Source: Clostridia bacterium (GTDB taxonomy: Bacteria > Bacillota > Clostridia > Oscillospirales > CAG-272). Taken from it: a stretch of DNA of 5,614 nucleotides. A program made the translations under genes and the position numbers. The stretch spans positions 1 through 5,614 of the forward strand of contig JAFYBI010000260.1 of assembly GCA_017540285.1 (NCBI GenBank), given 5' to 3'. Shown in pieces: positions 4,682 through 5,614 of the stretch. Below the pieces are notes generated by a model, which saw nothing but the letters and a program-made list of their open reading frames with translations, had not been told where the DNA came from and did no database searches. Position 1 is the stretch's first letter. Every line of letters starts with the position of its first letter.

Positions 4682-5614
4682 ATGTACAAGCTGAAATCCG
4701 TCTTTTCGGGACTCCGGCGGCACAGGCGCAGGAACATCATCTCGTGCCTCCTCCTCGCCGCGGTCCTCTCCGTCGCCTTCTGCGGCTTCTTTTACCGGCG
4801 CTATGCGCAAACGCAGCGGCTCGCCGTGGAGGCGCGTTACGCCAATCGCTGCCGGCTCGCGTTCCGGGACGAACTGCAGTACAGCCCGGAGCATCCGAAA
4901 ATGTCCGCGCTGGACGTGCGCCTCAACGGCACCTCCTCAACGGACGGCGTCCCGGATATCTTTTTCGATCCGGAAGCCATGGCCGCGTACGATCATCCGT
5001 ATCCGGCCACGGCGGCGCTGTTTGACGCCCTCGGCGATCTGCCGGGATGCCGGGGGTCCGCCCTCGCCTACGCGGAGACCGCCTTCGGGTTCGCCGAAGA
5101 CCTCCCCGCGGATATCCGGGGCGCGCTGAACGGCTATTACGGCCGGATGGGAAACGCGGCTGCCCCGGCGAAGCTCCTCACGGAGCACATCGTCGTCGGC
5201 GGGGATCTCGCTGCCTTCACGGGGATCGCGCGGGAGATCTCGTCGCTGGGCCTGTACGATTTTCACCTCACGGAGGGCGCGGAACCGGGGCGCGGCGAGT
5301 GCGTCGTCACGGATTTTTATGCGAAGGTTTACAGCAAAGGTGTCGGAGATCGTGTGACACTCTGCGGCGTCACCGGAAATCCGGTTGCGGAGCTGAAAAT
5401 CTCCGGGATTTACAGCCTGTATTACACGGAATGGTTTGAATTCGCAAATCCGGATGTGCCGCGCAGCGGAAGGCACCTCACCGGCGCGGACTTTTACGGG
5501 GATTTTCTCGGCAGACCGGACACCGGCACGCCCTTTGACCGGCTGTGCGAGGACCTGGACGCGCAGGAATACATCCGGACGCATTACCGGGATTCGTACT
5601 ATTATATTTCGGAA
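4682..5614 (+). CDS. Second ABC exporter long permease, paralogue of the first; 3' end outside window
   Basis: The frame is open from ATG 4682 to the window edge: 311 codons, no stop. AGGAGG at 4670-4675, 6 nt before the ATG, fixes the start. The product begins with a basic segment (RRHRRRN, 12-18) and one membrane helix near 19-37, then enters an outer domain that is cut off by the window. It is a diverged paralogue of the long permease at 1765. FRDELQY is at 61-67 (63-69 in the other), FDPEAMAAYDHPYP at 95-108 (same positions), ECVVT followed by VGD from 206, and GTPFDR at 282-287. By comparison, roughly 170 residues including the three C-terminal helices should lie beyond the edge, probably followed by its own short permease and ATPase. 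Its own strong promoter means it is expressed separately from the first operon. Substrate unknown. Confidence 0.85.
   Translation, partial: MYKLKSVFSGLRRHRRRNIISCLLLAAVLSVAFCGFFYRRYAQTQRLAVEARYANRCRLAFRDELQYSPEHPKMSALDVRLNGTSSTDGVPDIFFDPEAMAAYDHPYPATAALFDALGDLPGCRGSALAYAETAFGFAEDLPADIRGALNGYYGRMGNAAAPAKLLTEHIVVGGDLAAFTGIAREISSLGLYDFHLTEGAEPGRGECVVTDFYAKVYSKGVGDRVTLCGVTGNPVAELKISGIYSLYYTEWFEFANPDVPRSGRHLTGADFYGDFLGRPDTGTPFDRLCEDLDAQEYIRTHYRDSYYYISE

Noticed and set aside
4602..4694. Short frame (ATG 4602, 30 codons) in the leader of the second exporter, overlapping its start
   Set aside because: It begins almost at the predicted transcript start with no ribosome binding site and no recognisable leader-peptide pattern.

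Overview
The window looks like chromosomal DNA of a high-GC member of the Clostridia (Firmicutes). The evidence is AGGAGG-type Shine-Dalgarno sites, a Clostridia-like RecF, strongly C/G-ending codons, and LolD/MacB-type ABC exporter genes packed with ATGA stop/start overlaps. A gut-associated Oscillospirales- or Christensenellales-like source is my guess. Nothing in the window fixes the taxon.

Layout, all genes on the plus strand. Positions 1-412 hold no convincing gene. There is a possible promoter at 61-89, a run of strong hairpins (127-309), and two related hairpins built on a repeated GCGCACCGTTTCC motif (341-399). recF follows (413-1576) and is closed by a clear intrinsic terminator (1593-1644). 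It is not next to dnaN or gyrB here, unlike the classical dnaA-dnaN-recF-gyrB order. Positions 1645-1764 form a leader with a small inverted repeat touching a possible -10 box, then a perfect AAAGGAGG ribosome binding site.

Next is a three-gene operon for a FtsX/MacB-type ABC exporter. It encodes a long permease with a large extracytoplasmic domain (1765-3222), a very short permease with almost no extracytoplasmic domain (3219-3878), and an ATPase with all nucleotide-binding motifs (3875-4519). Both junctions are ATGA overlaps. The first lies inside three perfect copies of a 9-bp repeat. The three products should form one complex: a long/short permease heterodimer in the membrane, driven by the ATPase dimer.

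A textbook sigma-70 promoter (TTGACA, 17 bp, TATAAT; 4565-4593) in an AT-rich island then starts a second unit. Its first gene (4682 to beyond the window edge) is a diverged paralogue of the long permease. The two share FRDELQY and FDxEAMxxYDxxYP near the N-terminus, then ECVVT and GTPFDR. A second exporter cassette therefore probably continues past the window.

The substrate is not evident from the sequence. The most interesting point is the tandem, asymmetric exporter pair with a shared extracytoplasmic signature that I do not recognise from a named family.
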